Shown piece by piece: positions 1 to 9,564 of a DNA stretch of 64,000 bases (positions are counted from its first letter, which is position 1; every line of letters starts with the position of its first letter). Both the position numbers and the translations under genes were made by a program. Under the pieces are notes generated by a model that did not search any database, was not told the DNA's origin, and worked only from the letters and a program-made list of their open reading frames with translations. Origin of the DNA: an uncultured Opitutia bacterium (GTDB lineage: Bacteria > Verrucomicrobiota > Verrucomicrobiia > Opitutales > Opitutaceae); contig CAIONS010000023.1 of the NCBI GenBank assembly GCA_903859715.1, forward strand, positions 1 through 64,000, written 5' to 3'.

Positions 1-157
1 CGCTGCCGGGCGCTGGGCCGGTGCAGGCGCCAACGGTAGTAGCCGCTGGGTGAGACCTCCAGCAACCCGCACAGCAGGCGGATCGGATGTGCGCCCTTCA
101 TCGCTTCGACCTGGGCATACCGCTCTCGGGCGTTTCGGAGATGCGTTTCTTTTTTTA
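1..157 (-). mobile_element. IS3-family transposase OrfB, N-terminal fragment
   Basis: Read on the minus strand, this stretch encodes the start of an IS3-type OrfB (DDE transposase). The frame gives ERYAQVEAMKGAHPIRLLCG followed by LLEVSPSGYYRWRLHRPSAR, which matches the HPIRLLC-x-LLEVSPSGYY helix-turn-helix start typical of the family. The catalytic domain would lie to the left, outside the window, so I cannot tell whether the element is complete on that side. To the right I find no OrfA: the sequence upstream of the frameshift site does not give the usual HTH protein, so the 5' part looks lost. Confidence 0.7.
149..156 (-). promoter_or_regulatory. A7G slippery motif at OrfA/OrfB boundary
   Basis: On the minus strand seven A residues followed by G lie directly before the OrfB frame. 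IS3-family elements commonly use an A-AAA-AAG site here for programmed -1 frameshifting to make the OrfAB transposase. The motif is seen directly; its function is family knowledge, and with OrfA apparently missing it is probably a relic. Confidence 0.5.
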
Positions 158-372
158 GGCAGACACATTACCCCTTACCAAAATGGTAACGAAGCGTGCC
201 GCGGGACATGTCATCGGTGAACAGTAAGGTCATGAGTGCAGGTTTGCCCCAATTTGCACTTATATAAGTTCGACGAGCGGTTCGCCCTCCCGTGCGCTGC
301 CTAGCGGGGGGAAGCGCGTTGGGGTCTTTGCGTCCTGTCCCAGTTCGCCCCGCCAATCCTGGCGCCGCACGC

Positions 373-636
373 CTAGCGGTATGCTTCGCTCCGCTTCGCG
401 ATTCGGATCACGAGCACAACGAGCCGCTCATCGTGGACCTCGTAGAGAACGCGGTAATCGCCAACCCGCACACGCCAGACGCCATCTTCACCGGCCAATT
501 TTACACAGCGGGGCGGTCGAGGGTTTGCCGCGAGTTCGTCAATGACAGCACCGATGCGCTGTTTCAGCTTGGCGTCTCGACACCCTTCCAGCCATTCCGC
601 GGCTTTGGCCGACAGGTTGACGCTGTAGCCGCTCAC
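373..636 (-). CDS. RelE/ParE-type toxin of a type II toxin-antitoxin pair
   Basis: A protein of about 87 residues with the RelE/ParE fold signature: an N-terminal helical half (AKAAEWLEGCRDAKLKQRI) and a C-terminal strand block with GVWRVRVGDYRVLYEV and a final VIRIAKRSEAYR. RelE-type members cleave ribosome-bound mRNA and ParE-type members poison gyrase; the sequence alone does not decide which. I choose the GTG at 636 because it overlaps the antitoxin stop (GTGA), the usual arrangement for translationally coupled pairs; an in-frame ATG at 669 lies inside the antitoxin gene. Together with its partner it forms a two-gene operon in a small accessory segment beside tRNA-Val. Confidence 0.82.
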   Translation of the reverse strand: MSGYSVNLSAKAAEWLEGCRDAKLKQRIGAVIDELAANPRPPRCVKLAGEDGVWRVRVGDYRVLYEVHDERLVVLVIRIAKRSEAYR

Positions 637-827
637 GCGAGGCCGATACGCGCCTTCACGTTCTTCCAAGGCACCGTTGGCCGGGGATCGCTGCGAGCCT
701 CAGCTACAGCCTTCCGGTCGGCGATCTCTTCGCGGCGCTCAATCTCGCTGTCCACGTAGGCGAAAACCTTGCGGCGCTCACGGGATGGAAGCTTTTCGAG
801 TTGGTGGATGACCTGCGTTGCTGTCAT
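633..827 (-). CDS. antitoxin partner of the RelE/ParE-type toxin
   Basis: A small charged protein (about 64 residues from the ATG at 827; another ATG at 839 is possible, with a GGGAG upstream). It is largely helical (IHQLEKLPSRERRKVFAYVD) and ends in a loose tail with VPWKNVKARIGL, resembling the tails with which short antitoxins wrap their toxin. I do not recognise the DNA-binding family. The role is assigned mainly from position: it lies directly upstream of the toxin and overlaps it by four bases. Confidence 0.7.
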   Translation of the reverse strand: MTATQVIHQLEKLPSRERRKVFAYVDSEIERREEIADRKAVAEARSDPRPTVPWKNVKARIGLA

Positions 828-954
828 GCGGTGGAACATCGTCAGCGCCGCTCCCGAGTCAACCCCATCACCGCATTGTTGAACGTCTAGGCACAACCAC
901 GCACAATGGCGCTCTTGCTGTAACCAGTGCTGTAACTATTGGAATTCAGTGCGA

Positions 955-980
955 TCAATTAGCTACTTCCGACTAATTGA
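955..980. repeat. 8-bp AT-rich inverted repeat next to tRNA-Val
   Basis: TCAATTAG at 955-962 is the reverse complement of CTAATTGA at 973-980, with 10 bases between. It lies just past the tRNA-Val 3' end. It could be a weak terminator without a T-run, or part of an old integration site. Confidence 0.35.
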
Positions 981-996
981 AAGCGACTTATGTAAA

Positions 997-1073
997 TGGT
1001 GGACCTTACTGGACTCGAACCAGTGACCTTTTCGATGTCAACGAAACGCTCTAACCAACTGAGCTAAAGGTCC
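997..1073 (-). tRNA. tRNA-Val (GAC)
   Basis: A cloverleaf on the minus strand: acceptor GGACCUU pairs with AAGGUCC, the D arm is GCUCAGUUGGUUAGAGC, the anticodon stem UUUCG/CGAAA holds the loop UUGACAU (anticodon GAC), and the T arm has GGUUCGAGUCC. The 3' CCA is encoded (997-999). Its 3' end faces the accessory segment with the toxin-antitoxin pair and IS3 fragment, the side on which integrative elements usually insert. Confidence 0.95.
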
Positions 1074-1110
1074 AAAATCTAAGGTCGGCGAGTAACGCCA
1101 GCGGCGCCCC

Positions 1111-2055
1111 TCAGCGCAAGGAAAAATCCGCCGCCGCTTCCGCCCGGTCCTTGGCGATCTGGGCGCGCAACTCCTCCACCCCGCTGAACTTCTTTTCCGG
1201 CCGCAAAAACCTCAGCCACTTCACCGTCACCAAATCACCCGTCTCAAACGGACATTCCCCAAGCACATGCGCCTCGAGCAGCGGCTCCACCGCCTGCTCC
1301 ACTGTCGGGCGCAGCCCGTAGTTCGCCACGCCCGGCAGCGCGGTGACGGACTTCGCTCCCGCCACCCGGACGACATATACGCCAAACCGCGGCCGCAGGT
1401 CTGGCGCCCAGGCCACGTTCAAAGTCGGAAACCCAATCGTGCGACCCAGCCGTTTTCCCGGCACGACGGGACCCTCGGCAAAATACGAATAGCCGAACAA
1501 CGCATTCGCCGCCGCCACGTCACCGGCTTCCAACAGCGCCCGGATCCGCGTGCTGCTGATCGGCTCGCCATCGAAATTCACCCGCGGCGCGCTGAAAACC
1601 GTGAGGCCATGCTTCCGGCCCTCGGCCACGAGCAGGGCGATGTCACCCTTGCGGCCACGGCCGAAGCGGAAATTTTCACCCACGTAGATCGCGGCCAGCT
1701 GCGGCGCCCGCTGCTTCAGCCAGGGAATGAACTCCTCCGCGGCCAGCTGGGCGAACTCGGGTGTGAAGGGCTGAACGACCAGTGCATCGACGCCCAGCCG
1801 GTGCAGCACGCGCGCCTTGTTTGCCAGGTCCATGATCAGCCGCGTCGGCTGCGCCGGGCGGAAGATCACGCTCGGATGGGGCGAGAAGGTCAGGACCGCC
1901 GCCGTCCCGCCACAGCGCCGGGCCGACTGCACCGCAGCCTCGATGACGGCGCGGTGCCCGAGATGCACGCCGTCAAACATGCCGATCGCCAGGTGCAGCG
2001 GCGCCGGCGGCAGGGCCGCGTTTTCCAGGCCGGCGTACTGCGCGATCGAATTCAC
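1111..2055 (-). CDS. ribF: bifunctional riboflavin kinase / FAD synthetase
   Basis: RibF (314 aa) phosphorylates riboflavin to FMN and adenylates FMN to FAD in the cytoplasm. The N-terminal nucleotidyltransferase half shows [11 protein letters not shown] near residue 25; the C-terminal kinase half shows [15 protein letters not shown] near residue 200. Length is normal for the two-domain form. The GTG start overlaps the truB stop by four bases (GTGA), so ribF is the translationally coupled last gene of the nusA operon. Association of ribF with truB is common in bacteria. Confidence 0.95.
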   Translation of the reverse strand: MNSIAQYAGLENAALPPAPLHLAIGMFDGVHLGHRAVIEAAVQSARRCGGTAAVLTFSPHPSVIFRPAQPTRLIMDLANKARVLHRLGVDALVVQPFTPEFAQLAAEEFIPWLKQRAPQLAAIYVGENFRFGRGRKGDIALLVAEGRKHGLTVFSAPRVNFDGEPISSTRIRALLEAGDVAAANALFGYSYFAEGPVVPGKRLGRTIGFPTLNVAWAPDLRPRFGVYVVRVAGAKSVTALPGVANYGLRPTVEQAVEPLLEAHVLGECPFETGDLVTVKWLRFLRPEKKFSGVEELRAQIAKDRAEAAADFSLR

Positions 2056-2777
2056 AGGGCCACGCTGGGCGCCGCCGCGTGCACGGGGATCAGGATCTTT
2101 TCGATTTCCGGAATGGGCAGCGCCTCAATCGCATCCAGCGTGAGCGCTTGGGAGATATTAAACCGGTCCGTCGCCGTGCGCCGCAGGGCTGACAGGTGCG
2201 CACCGCAGCCGAGCTTCTGCCCGAAATCGTGCGCAATCGTGCGCACGTAGGTGCCCTTGCTGCTGCGCAGGCGGAAATCGAGCTGCGGCGGGGCGAAGCG
2301 TGTCAGGTCAAAGCTCATCACGCGGATGAAGCGCGGCTCCCGCGCGATTTCTTCGCCTTTGCGGGCGCTTTTGTAGAGCGGCACGCCGTCGATCTTGATG
2401 GCGGAATACATCGGCGGCATCTGGTACTGGTCCCCGAGGAAGGACTGCATCGTCGCCCGCACTTCCGCCTCGGTCAGCGGCGGCACCGGGCGGGTTTCCA
2501 CGACCTCACCGTCCGCATCCTGCGAGTCCGTGGTCTGCCCGAGCTGGATCGTGCCCTCATATTCCTTGTCGAGACTGATGAGGTACTGGGAAATCCGCGT
2601 GGCCTTGCCGATGAGCATGATCAGCAGGCCCGTCGCCATCGGGTCGAGCGTGCCGGCGTGGCCGATCTTCCGCATGTTCAGCTTGCGCCGCAGGCGGGCG
2701 ACCACGTCGTGCGACGTATGGTCCGTGGGCTTGTCCACCAGCAGTACGCCTTCGAGCTCCTTGACCTGGCCGATCAT
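2052..2777 (-). CDS. truB: tRNA pseudouridine-55 synthase
   Basis: TruB (241 aa) makes pseudouridine 55 in the T loop of tRNAs. The family motif with the catalytic aspartate is clear near residue 40 ([16 protein letters not shown]), preceded by [17 protein letters not shown]. It ends soon after the catalytic domain, so any C-terminal PUA-like extension is short or absent. The start overlaps the nrnA stop (ATGA) and the stop overlaps the ribF start. Confidence 0.95.
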   Translation of the reverse strand: MIGQVKELEGVLLVDKPTDHTSHDVVARLRRKLNMRKIGHAGTLDPMATGLLIMLIGKATRISQYLISLDKEYEGTIQLGQTTDSQDADGEVVETRPVPPLTEAEVRATMQSFLGDQYQMPPMYSAIKIDGVPLYKSARKGEEIAREPRFIRVMSFDLTRFAPPQLDFRLRSSKGTYVRTIAHDFGQKLGCGAHLSALRRTATDRFNISQALTLDAIEALPIPEIEKILIPVHAAAPSVAL

Positions 2778-3793
2778 GACGCCGCCTTTCCCTGCTGGTC
2801 CACGATGGCGATCTGCTTGGCCAGCGCCGCCACCAGGCGGGCATAAAAATTCTCCGTGTCCTGCTTCAAGTTCAGACCTGCAGCGCAGGCATGGCCGCCG
2901 CCGTTGAACTGGGCGGCGATCAAATCGAGCCGGTAGGCCGCATCCTTGGCGCGCAGGCTGGCCTTCACCGTGCCGTCCGGACGGTCCTCGATCAGGACGC
3001 CGACATCCACACCATCAATGGAGCGCGCATAGTCCACGAGGCCCTCGGTGTCCTCGACCGTCGTGCCGGTGGATTCAAACACCCCGGTCGGCAGCTTCCC
3101 AATGCAAACCCGGCCACCGCACTCCATGCGCAGCGAAGCAAGATAGCTCTGCAGCAGCGCGAGCCGGCCGATGGACTCGCGTTCATAGAGCTCCAGCCCG
3201 ACCTCGGGTGGCTTGGCGCCCAAGGTCACAAGCTCGGCCGCCAGTAGAAAGGTACGCCGGGAGGTGGACGCGAAACGAAACTGGCCGGTGTCCGTCACGA
3301 TGCCTGTGTAAAGTGCCTGCGCGGCCTGGGCGTCGATGGTCAGGCCATGGTCCAGCGCCAGCCCCGTAAGAATCTCGCTCGTCGCCGATGAACCGCTGTC
3401 GATCAGGTTGATCTCGGCATAACCGATGTTCGAGAGATGATGATCGATGTTCCCCACCGGCACCGGAAAGCGCGCCTTGAGCCGTTCGCCCGGCCGGGCG
3501 TGATCGGCCGAATCCACAAACACCGCGGCATAATCCTGCGGGTCGCGGATCATTTCGTCCGTGCGCACGAACTTCATCCCCGGCACGAGGAACTCCAACC
3601 GGCGCGGCACCGCGTCGGCATTGACACAGGTGACATCATAGCCCGCGGCCGCGAGCACGCGGGCCAGCCCGACCTGCGAGCCGATGCAGTCGCCATCGGG
3701 GCGGGCATGGCCCACCACCGCGACCTTCCGGCCGCGCAGGCGCTCCTGCAGGCGGACAAAATCCGCGGAGAACGTGGGGTAAAACGAGCTCAT
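2774..3793 (-). CDS. nrnA: DHH/DHHA1 phosphoesterase, NrnA-like nanoRNase/pAp phosphatase
   Basis: A 339-aa DHH-superfamily protein. Homologues at this place, between rbfA and truB, degrade 2-5 nt RNAs and often dephosphorylate 3'-phosphoadenosine 5'-phosphate. Visible metal-site motifs are [12 protein letters not shown] near residue 28 (DGD where many members have DxD), the DHH motif in GNIDHHLSN, and the DHHA1 substrate motif GGGHACAAG near the C-terminus. It overlaps rbfA and truB by four bases each, so it is coupled to RNA-processing genes. Confidence 0.9.
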   Translation of the reverse strand: MSSFYPTFSADFVRLQERLRGRKVAVVGHARPDGDCIGSQVGLARVLAAAGYDVTCVNADAVPRRLEFLVPGMKFVRTDEMIRDPQDYAAVFVDSADHARPGERLKARFPVPVGNIDHHLSNIGYAEINLIDSGSSATSEILTGLALDHGLTIDAQAAQALYTGIVTDTGQFRFASTSRRTFLLAAELVTLGAKPPEVGLELYERESIGRLALLQSYLASLRMECGGRVCIGKLPTGVFESTGTTVEDTEGLVDYARSIDGVDVGVLIEDRPDGTVKASLRAKDAAYRLDLIAAQFNGGGHACAAGLNLKQDTENFYARLVAALAKQIAIVDQQGKAAS

Positions 3794-4143
3794 GATTCGT
3801 CCGCTTTCACCGGCTCGACTTCATCGAGCAGCCGCAGGATGCGCGAGCCGCGGATGGCCGAGTCATCGAGCACATAGGTGAAGCGCGGCATGTATTTCAG
3901 GACAATGCGGCCGCCGAGCTCGGTGCGGATCTCGCGCGCCCGGGCGCGGAGCCAGCGGAGCTTTTTCTCGATGCTGTCGGCATCGCCGACAATCGACACA
4001 AACACCCGGGCATCGCGCAGGTCGGGCGCCACCCGCACCTCGGTGACTGTGATCGCGACCGCCTCGCTCTGGTGGCGCTGACGCAGGATGGCGCTGATTT
4101 CCCGCTGGATCAGCTCATTGACGCGAAGGGTGCGGTTGGACAT
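3790..4143 (-). CDS. rbfA: 30S ribosome-binding factor A
   Basis: RbfA (117 aa) binds the 30S subunit and helps 16S rRNA 5'-end maturation. The start MSNRTLRVNELIQREISAIL and the KH-like core with VSIVGDADSIEKKLRWL are typical, as is the ending near RFTYVLDDSAIRGSRILRLL. It follows infB after 72 bases and overlaps nrnA. Confidence 0.93.
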   Translation of the reverse strand: MSNRTLRVNELIQREISAILRQRHQSEAVAITVTEVRVAPDLRDARVFVSIVGDADSIEKKLRWLRARAREIRTELGGRIVLKYMPRFTYVLDDSAIRGSRILRLLDEVEPVKADES

Positions 4144-4215
4144 CGGGGGACAAGTGGCACGGACCGGAACACCCAGATGTACTATCCGGTTTCCAAAATC
4201 CGCAATCCGGTTTTA

Positions 4216-6639
4216 TCAGAGCGACGCCCGGACCTTCTGCACCTCGTAGCATTCGATGAGGTCCCCGGCCTGGTAGCCATTGAAATCGTCGAGCTTGATG
4301 CCGCACTCCAGGCCGGCGCGGACTTCGTTGGCGTCGTCCTTGAAGCGCTTAAGCGTGCCGATCTTGCCCTCGTGCACGGTTTCCTTGCCGCGGCGCAGGC
4401 GCGCGGAGGCGTTGCGGTTGATCTTGCCCTCGGTCACGAGGCAGCCCGCCACGAAGCCCTTCGCGAGCGGGAACACCTGGCGAACCTCCGCCACGCCCGT
4501 CTTCGTTTCCTTGAGATCGGGGTCGAGCATGTCGGCCATCATCTCGCGGACCTTGTCGCCGAGTTCGTAAATGATTTCGTAGCTCTCGACCCGCACGCCG
4601 TGGTGCTTCGCGAGCGAAACGACGCCGTTCTCCAGCTTGGTGTGGAAACCGACGATCACGGAGCCAGCGGCGCCGGCCATGAGCACGTCGTTCTTGGTCA
4701 CGATGCCGACGTCGATGCCCACGATCTCCAGCGAGACCTTGGTGCTCTTGATGCCGTCGAGCACCGAGCGGATGGCCTCGGCCGAGCCGAAGACATCGGT
4801 CTTGATGATGAGCTTGAGCACCTTCGCCTGCGTCGCCGCGATGTTCGCGAACAGCTGCTCGACGGAGACTTCCTTTGGCACGGCCGCCGCGGTGGTGATG
4901 ACCTGCTTGAGGCGGAACTGCTCTTCCTCGGCCAGCTTCTCGGCCTCGCGATTGTTCTTCACGGCCTTGAACGTGGCGCCGCTGTCCGGCGTGCCGGACC
5001 AGCCGATCACGCGCACCGGCGTGCCTGGAGGCGCTTCCTTGAGGTTGTCGCCCTTGTCATCGAACATCGCGCGCACCTTTGCATAGGTCGCGCCGCTGAC
5101 GATGGCATCGCCGACGCGCAGGGTACCGCGCTGAACGATTACGGTCGCGAGCGGGCCGCGGCCAAAATCAATCTCGGACTCGATGATGATACCGCTGGCC
5201 TCGGCTTGCGGGTTGGCCTTGAGTTCAAGTACGTCCGCCTGAAGCAGAATCATCTCCAGCAGGCTGTCGATACCCTGCCCCTTGATGGCGGCAACCGGGA
5301 CCGTGATGGTTTCGCCACCCCAGTCCTCGGGCGCGATATTGCGCTGCTGCATCTGGCCCTTCACCTGGTCGAGATTGGCGCCCTTTACATCCATCTTGTT
5401 GATGGCGACGATGAGCGCGACCTTGGCATTCTGCGCGTGCTGCAGCGCCTCGTCCGTCTGCGGCATGAAGCCGTCGTCCGCGGCCACCACGAGCACGGCG
5501 ATATCCGTGACGTTGGCGCCGCGGGCACGCATCTTCGAGAAGGCGGCGTGACCGGGGGTATCGAGAAAAGTGATTTTGCGGCCGTTGAACTCGACCTGAT
5601 AGGCGCCGATATGCTGGGTGATGCCGCCGGCCTCGCCCGCGGCGACGTTGGCCTTGCGAATGGCATCCAGCAGAGAGGTCTTGCCGTGGTCGACGTGGCC
5701 GAGAATGACCACGACGGGCGGCCGTGGCACGAGGAACTTCGACTCATCCTCGTCGGGCTTCTTTTCCTTCTTGTCCTTCTGCGCCTGCTGCTGCGCCACG
5801 GGATCGCCGCGGTGCTTGATCTCCAGCATGAAGCCGTGCTTCTCGGCGACCTTGATGGCGATCGCCTCTTCGATGTTGGAATTCATCGAGGCAAAGCCAC
5901 CGGCCTGGTTCAACTCGGAGATGAGCTTGAACGGCTTCAGCCCGAGCGCCGTCGCGAAATCGCGGACGACGATCGGCGGCTTGAGGTGAATGATTTTGAC
6001 GTCGCCCTGCACGGTGATGACCGGCGCGACTGCAGCGGGAGCAGCGGGCGGCAACGGTGCGGGGGAAGACGTGCCCGGCAACGGCGGCGGGGTGCTGGGA
6101 CTGCTGCGCGGCGGCAGTGGCGGAGGAACCACAGGGGCCTTGGCAGCGGGCACCGGAGCCGGCACGGCCGGCGGCGAAACGGGACGCGGCGCGAGCGGGG
6201 CCGGAGCAACCGCCCTCGGCGCGGAGACCGGCGCAGGAGCGCTCATGACCGGCCGGGGCGGTGGCGGAGCGACCGGGGCACTGCGCGGCGGCAACGGCGG
6301 GGCCATGGGCGCAGGCTTGAGGGCGGTGGCCTTGGCTTCCTTTTCGCGCACGATGTCCTGCGCAGATTTCACAAAGGCCCCGGTGGGCATCTTGAGCTTG
6401 GGAGCCTCGGCGGCTTCCACCACTGGTGCGGGCGCGGGGGCCGACGGGGCTGCCACCGGAGGATTCGCGGCCGTCTTGGCGGCGAACTCCTGGTCGATCT
6501 CGTGCTCGTAGATTTTGCTGACCGTGCTCGAAACTGACTTGGTATCCGCCGAGACGTAGCCGCGCTCCTTGAGCAGGACCAGCATGTCCTTGCCCTCCAT
6601 GTTGTGGCGCTTGGCGAGTTCGTGAATGCGGATGCTCAT
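4216..6639 (-). CDS. infB: translation initiation factor IF-2
   Basis: IF-2 (807 aa) is the GTPase that brings initiator tRNA to the 30S subunit. An N-terminal IF2N-like domain (residues 1-50) is followed by a long Pro/Ala-rich linker (about 60-210), a second IF2N-type segment (about 215-275), then the G domain with GHVDHGKT (314-321), DTPGHAAF and NKMD, and the C-terminal domains ending at about 805. The Pro/Ala linker is the source of long spurious frames on the other strand. It lies 24 bases after nusA in the same operon. Confidence 0.97.
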   Translation of the reverse strand: MSIRIHELAKRHNMEGKDMLVLLKERGYVSADTKSVSSTVSKIYEHEIDQEFAAKTAANPPVAAPSAPAPAPVVEAAEAPKLKMPTGAFVKSAQDIVREKEAKATALKPAPMAPPLPPRSAPVAPPPPRPVMSAPAPVSAPRAVAPAPLAPRPVSPPAVPAPVPAAKAPVVPPPLPPRSSPSTPPPLPGTSSPAPLPPAAPAAVAPVITVQGDVKIIHLKPPIVVRDFATALGLKPFKLISELNQAGGFASMNSNIEEAIAIKVAEKHGFMLEIKHRGDPVAQQQAQKDKKEKKPDEDESKFLVPRPPVVVILGHVDHGKTSLLDAIRKANVAAGEAGGITQHIGAYQVEFNGRKITFLDTPGHAAFSKMRARGANVTDIAVLVVAADDGFMPQTDEALQHAQNAKVALIVAINKMDVKGANLDQVKGQMQQRNIAPEDWGGETITVPVAAIKGQGIDSLLEMILLQADVLELKANPQAEASGIIIESEIDFGRGPLATVIVQRGTLRVGDAIVSGATYAKVRAMFDDKGDNLKEAPPGTPVRVIGWSGTPDSGATFKAVKNNREAEKLAEEEQFRLKQVITTAAAVPKEVSVEQLFANIAATQAKVLKLIIKTDVFGSAEAIRSVLDGIKSTKVSLEIVGIDVGIVTKNDVLMAGAAGSVIVGFHTKLENGVVSLAKHHGVRVESYEIIYELGDKVREMMADMLDPDLKETKTGVAEVRQVFPLAKGFVAGCLVTEGKINRNASARLRRGKETVHEGKIGTLKRFKDDANEVRAGLECGIKLDDFNGYQAGDLIECYEVQKVRASL

Positions 6640-6663
6640 CAGTGATGGGTCGGTGGCGTCAGG

Positions 6664-7890
6664 TTATTTCTGCGTGACGCGCGCAATGATGTCCTGGGCT
6701 TCCTCGGCGGTAAACCCGGCGCTGACCAGATCGTCGGCCTCGACGCCTTCAAAGGCGGCGGGAGAATTGATGCCCATGTCGACGAGGCGGCCCGCAATGG
6801 CGGCGTCAAACGCGTAGGTCTTGAAGAGCAGCGCGACGGCGTTGCCGCGCGGGTCGTCTCCCACGGCCTGGAATTCCTCGATGTCGAGGCGCCAGCCGAT
6901 GAGACGCGAGGTCAGGCGCGCGTTCTGGCCCTTGCGGCCAATCGCGATGGCGAGGTCATCCGTCGCCACCTTGAGGACGATGCGGTGATTCTTGTCATCG
7001 ATGATGATCTCGCGCGGCGCGGCCGGCTTGAACGCCTCGATGATCATTTCCTTCGGGTCGGCAAAGTAGCGGATGATGTCGATCTTCTCGCCGCCGAGTT
7101 CACGGACGATCGTCTTCACGCGGGCGCCGCGGGCGCCGACGCATGCGCCGACCGGATCCACCTTGGGATCGGTGCTGGTGACGGCGATCTTCGTGCGGTA
7201 GCCGGGCTCGCGCGCGAAGGCCTCGATCTTCACGGTGCCGTCAGCGATCTCGGTGACCTCGAGCTCGAACAGGCGGCGGACAAACTTCGGGCTGGCGCGG
7301 GTGAGGATGATCTCGGGGCCGCGGGGCGTGGAATCGATGGAGAGCAGCAGGCAGCGGATGCGCTCGCCCGGCTGGTATTCCTCGCCGGGGACCTGTTCCT
7401 TGCCGGGCATGATGGCCTCGGCCTTGCCGAGGTCGACGTACAGATCGTTGCGCTCCCGGCGGCGGACGGTGCCGGTGACGATGTTGCCGACCTGGTCCTT
7501 GAAGTCGTCGTAGATGCGATCCTTCTCAAACTGGCGCAGCCGCTGCATGACGGCCTGGCGCGCGGTTTGCGCGGCGATGCGGCCGAGTGTGGACGGATCG
7601 ATTTCCTTTTCCACAAACTCACCGATGAGCACGCCCGGCTTCACCAACTGGGCCTTTTCGACATGGATTTCCGCCTTCGGATTGCTGACCGAATCCACCA
7701 CCTTGAGCAGCGACCAGGCATGGAGCTGGCCATTCTTCGGGTTGATGTCGATTTTCAGCTCCTGACCGGAGTTAACTCCCTTTTGCGCCGCGGTTTTCAA
7801 CGCGTTCGCGATCGTGGCGATCATGTCGGCACGGGGAATACCCTTCTCCTTCTCCATGTATTCCAGGACTGAAAGAATTTCGCTGCTCAT
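6664..7890 (-). CDS. nusA: transcription termination/antitermination factor NusA
   Basis: NusA (408 aa) binds RNA polymerase and nascent RNA and modulates pausing, termination and antitermination. The order is an N-terminal polymerase-binding domain (1-125), an S1 domain (about 130-200, with [18 protein letters not shown]), two KH domains ([18 protein letters not shown] and [15 protein letters not shown]), then one short helix-hairpin-like C-terminal repeat. Length is between forms with no and two acidic repeats. It is the first gene of the operon. Unlike many bacteria there is no rimP before it; a DUF2851 gene sits there instead. The leader holds a promoter and a terminator-like hairpin. Confidence 0.96.
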   Translation of the reverse strand: MSSEILSVLEYMEKEKGIPRADMIATIANALKTAAQKGVNSGQELKIDINPKNGQLHAWSLLKVVDSVSNPKAEIHVEKAQLVKPGVLIGEFVEKEIDPSTLGRIAAQTARQAVMQRLRQFEKDRIYDDFKDQVGNIVTGTVRRRERNDLYVDLGKAEAIMPGKEQVPGEEYQPGERIRCLLLSIDSTPRGPEIILTRASPKFVRRLFELEVTEIADGTVKIEAFAREPGYRTKIAVTSTDPKVDPVGACVGARGARVKTIVRELGGEKIDIIRYFADPKEMIIEAFKPAAPREIIIDDKNHRIVLKVATDDLAIAIGRKGQNARLTSRLIGWRLDIEEFQAVGDDPRGNAVALLFKTYAFDAAIAGRLVDMGINSPAAFEGVEADDLVSAGFTAEEAQDIIARVTQK

Positions 7891-7907
7891 AAGGTTGGTA
7901 TTAAGGG

Positions 7908-7947
7908 AAAAAAAAAGCGGGCCGCAGGGCCCACTTTTTCGAAAGTG
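7908..7947 (-). terminator. strong terminator hairpin in the nusA leader, possible attenuator
   Basis: On the minus strand GTGGGCC (7934-7928) pairs with GGCCCGC (7923-7917) around a 4-base loop and is followed by nine T residues, ending 18 bases before the nusA start. It may end the DUF2851 transcript. A promoter-like sequence lies upstream of it, so it may also act in the nusA leader. A second hairpin, CACTTT/AAAGTG (7947-7942 with 7937-7932), shares three bases with the terminator stem. On the plus strand the stem is followed by five T, so it may work both ways. Confidence 0.75.
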
Positions 7948-7965
7948 AGGTTGATTGAGTCGGAC

Positions 7966-7995
7966 AATCTACCGAGTGGCGCCAAATCTTGTCAA
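7966..7995 (-). promoter_or_regulatory. sigma-70-like promoter for nusA operon
   Basis: On the minus strand TTGACA (7995-7990) is followed after 18 bases by TAGATT (7971-7966). The -35 box is perfect and the -10 box matches four of six positions. It lies between the DUF2851 stop (8015) and nusA, and a start near 7959 would place both hairpins in the leader RNA. Confidence 0.6.
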
Positions 7996-8014
7996 GCCCC
8001 TGTCCCTGCCCGGC

Positions 8015-9244
8015 TTAATCCTGCGCCTCGCGTTCCAGCAACCAGCCCAGCAAACCCTGCGCCGCGCCATGGCTGGCCGGCTGCGCGCGACCGTCAATTG
8101 CGCCCAAACTACGCAAGGCCCGCGGCAGCATCGGCGGCAAATCGCCGGGATACCAGTGAAACCACACTCCGCCTGCATCGCGCCCGCTGATCGCCGCGAG
8201 CAACGGCAGAAATCCGTCGCACACAAGATTGTCGAGTCGGGTGCCGCCCACGGCGGTTGCCCCGAGTTTGACTGCCATGGTTTCCCGCAGCTTCGCGAAT
8301 TGTCCGGTGCGACGCGCCACACCAGTGGCGGAATCCAGTACTGACGCCGGCAGGGATTCACCGAGAGCCATCAGTTGCCCTGGCCAATCCGGCTGCGCCC
8401 GGACCCAGGCCGCATATTGCCGGAGGCGCAGCCGCGGATGATTCGCCGGCCTTACTCCTTGCAGACTCCAAGTGCCGGATTCGGCGGCGAAGATTGCGTC
8501 GCTGTCAGTGACAGGCCTCACCCACTCCCCCAACGGCCACGCGGCCGCGATGCGCAGCATGGGCGCCCGGTTGAAACGGTAGCCCAGGATTTCGAGCGCC
8601 GCATGATGGCATGCGGCCGTCCAGCCGAGCCGTTGCACACGCACTCGCGCAAAGTGAACCTTCTGCCGCCAGCGGCGCTCAGCATGACGGTTCAGGAGCT
8701 GCGTCAATTCCGCTGCGGGTAACGTCGCCAGTTCCTCATGAATTCGCGACGCCGGCCGATTGGTCAGGAGTTCCACCGCTTCCTCCGCAGCGAATTGCTC
8801 AAGATCGTGATGCAGCAGCGGCAGCAGCGCCGCGACCGGAATGGCCGAGCCATCCCCGCCCCGCGTCACATGGCCCGGTTCAGGAGGAAACAGCACCACG
8901 TGCAGCACTACCCCATCGTAAGCCCGATCAGCAGCATGCCCGTGCGCGGCCCAGCCGTCCGCGAGCAGGTGCAGTTCCACATCGCCGATAATCTCGGGCC
9001 CGTCATCGAAGCCCAGTCGCGCACCCTTGAAATCCGGGCCGCCCAGCAGATTCCATTTGCCCGGATGCCGCACGCGCACATGCCGGCCCTCGGTCGTGAC
9101 CAGGCCGGCGCGATCAAAGTCGCCTCGCAGCCAGATTTTCTGGAGCAGTTTTTCCGGAAAGGAAAACGCACCGTAGAGTCCTTGGATTTCCGCCACCACG
9201 CCAGCCGGCGACACATCAGCGGAAGAGAAAGAATATGAGCTCAT
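8015..9244 (-). CDS. DUF2851 family protein
   Basis: A 409-aa protein matching my recollection of DUF2851: a start region with EIQGLYGAFSFPEKLLQKIW, then WNLLGGPDFKGARLGF, GDVELHLLADGW and YDGVVLHVVLF. The function of the family is unknown. I start at the ATG at 9244 (MSSYSFSSADVS) rather than 9361, because the extra upstream residues do not look protein-like. No signal peptide or membrane segment is evident. It occupies the place upstream of nusA and probably ends at the shared terminator. Confidence 0.82.
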   Translation of the reverse strand: MSSYSFSSADVSPAGVVAEIQGLYGAFSFPEKLLQKIWLRGDFDRAGLVTTEGRHVRVRHPGKWNLLGGPDFKGARLGFDDGPEIIGDVELHLLADGWAAHGHAADRAYDGVVLHVVLFPPEPGHVTRGGDGSAIPVAALLPLLHHDLEQFAAEEAVELLTNRPASRIHEELATLPAAELTQLLNRHAERRWRQKVHFARVRVQRLGWTAACHHAALEILGYRFNRAPMLRIAAAWPLGEWVRPVTDSDAIFAAESGTWSLQGVRPANHPRLRLRQYAAWVRAQPDWPGQLMALGESLPASVLDSATGVARRTGQFAKLRETMAVKLGATAVGGTRLDNLVCDGFLPLLAAISGRDAGGVWFHWYPGDLPPMLPRALRSLGAIDGRAQPASHGAAQGLLGWLLEREAQD

Positions 9245-9564
9245 GCGTTTCACTCCGAATGCGCGCCGTTCAATGTCCTGAAATCGCAGCGACGACAGCG
9301 AAGGAAACGAGAACGACATCCACGAAGTGCGGCAATTTCTTTCAGCCCAACCACGATTCAAATTACGCCTAACGAAGGCAAATCAGCTGCACCTCGCGCA
9401 GCAAAAATTAAGTCGCCCTCAGCGCTGTCAGGACACAAGAAAAGATACCCCATTTTCACTGGCACATGTTCCAGGGAAATCCTCGCCGTCACCGACGACC
9501 CGCACTTCACCACCGATGCGTCAGACTCTTTAGTAGGTCCCCCGACTCATTTCCTCCTGAGCCG
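9245..9564. other. divergent intergenic region, no gene seen
   Basis: These 320 bases separate the divergent DUF2851 gene and histidine kinase remnant. Base composition is less GC-rich than in the flanking genes. I see no convincing coding frame, RNA or strong hairpin; it presumably carries both promoters. Confidence 0.5.

Noticed and set aside
168-356. 62-residue minus-strand frame as IS3 OrfA
   Set aside because: It lacks the helix-turn-helix typical of OrfA and is rich in Arg/Thr repeats; probably non-coding.
4072-6537. 821-residue open frame antisense to infB
   Set aside because: It mirrors the GC-rich third positions and Pro/Ala linker of infB; composition (His/Arg/Asp-rich) matches no protein family, while infB is certain on the other strand.
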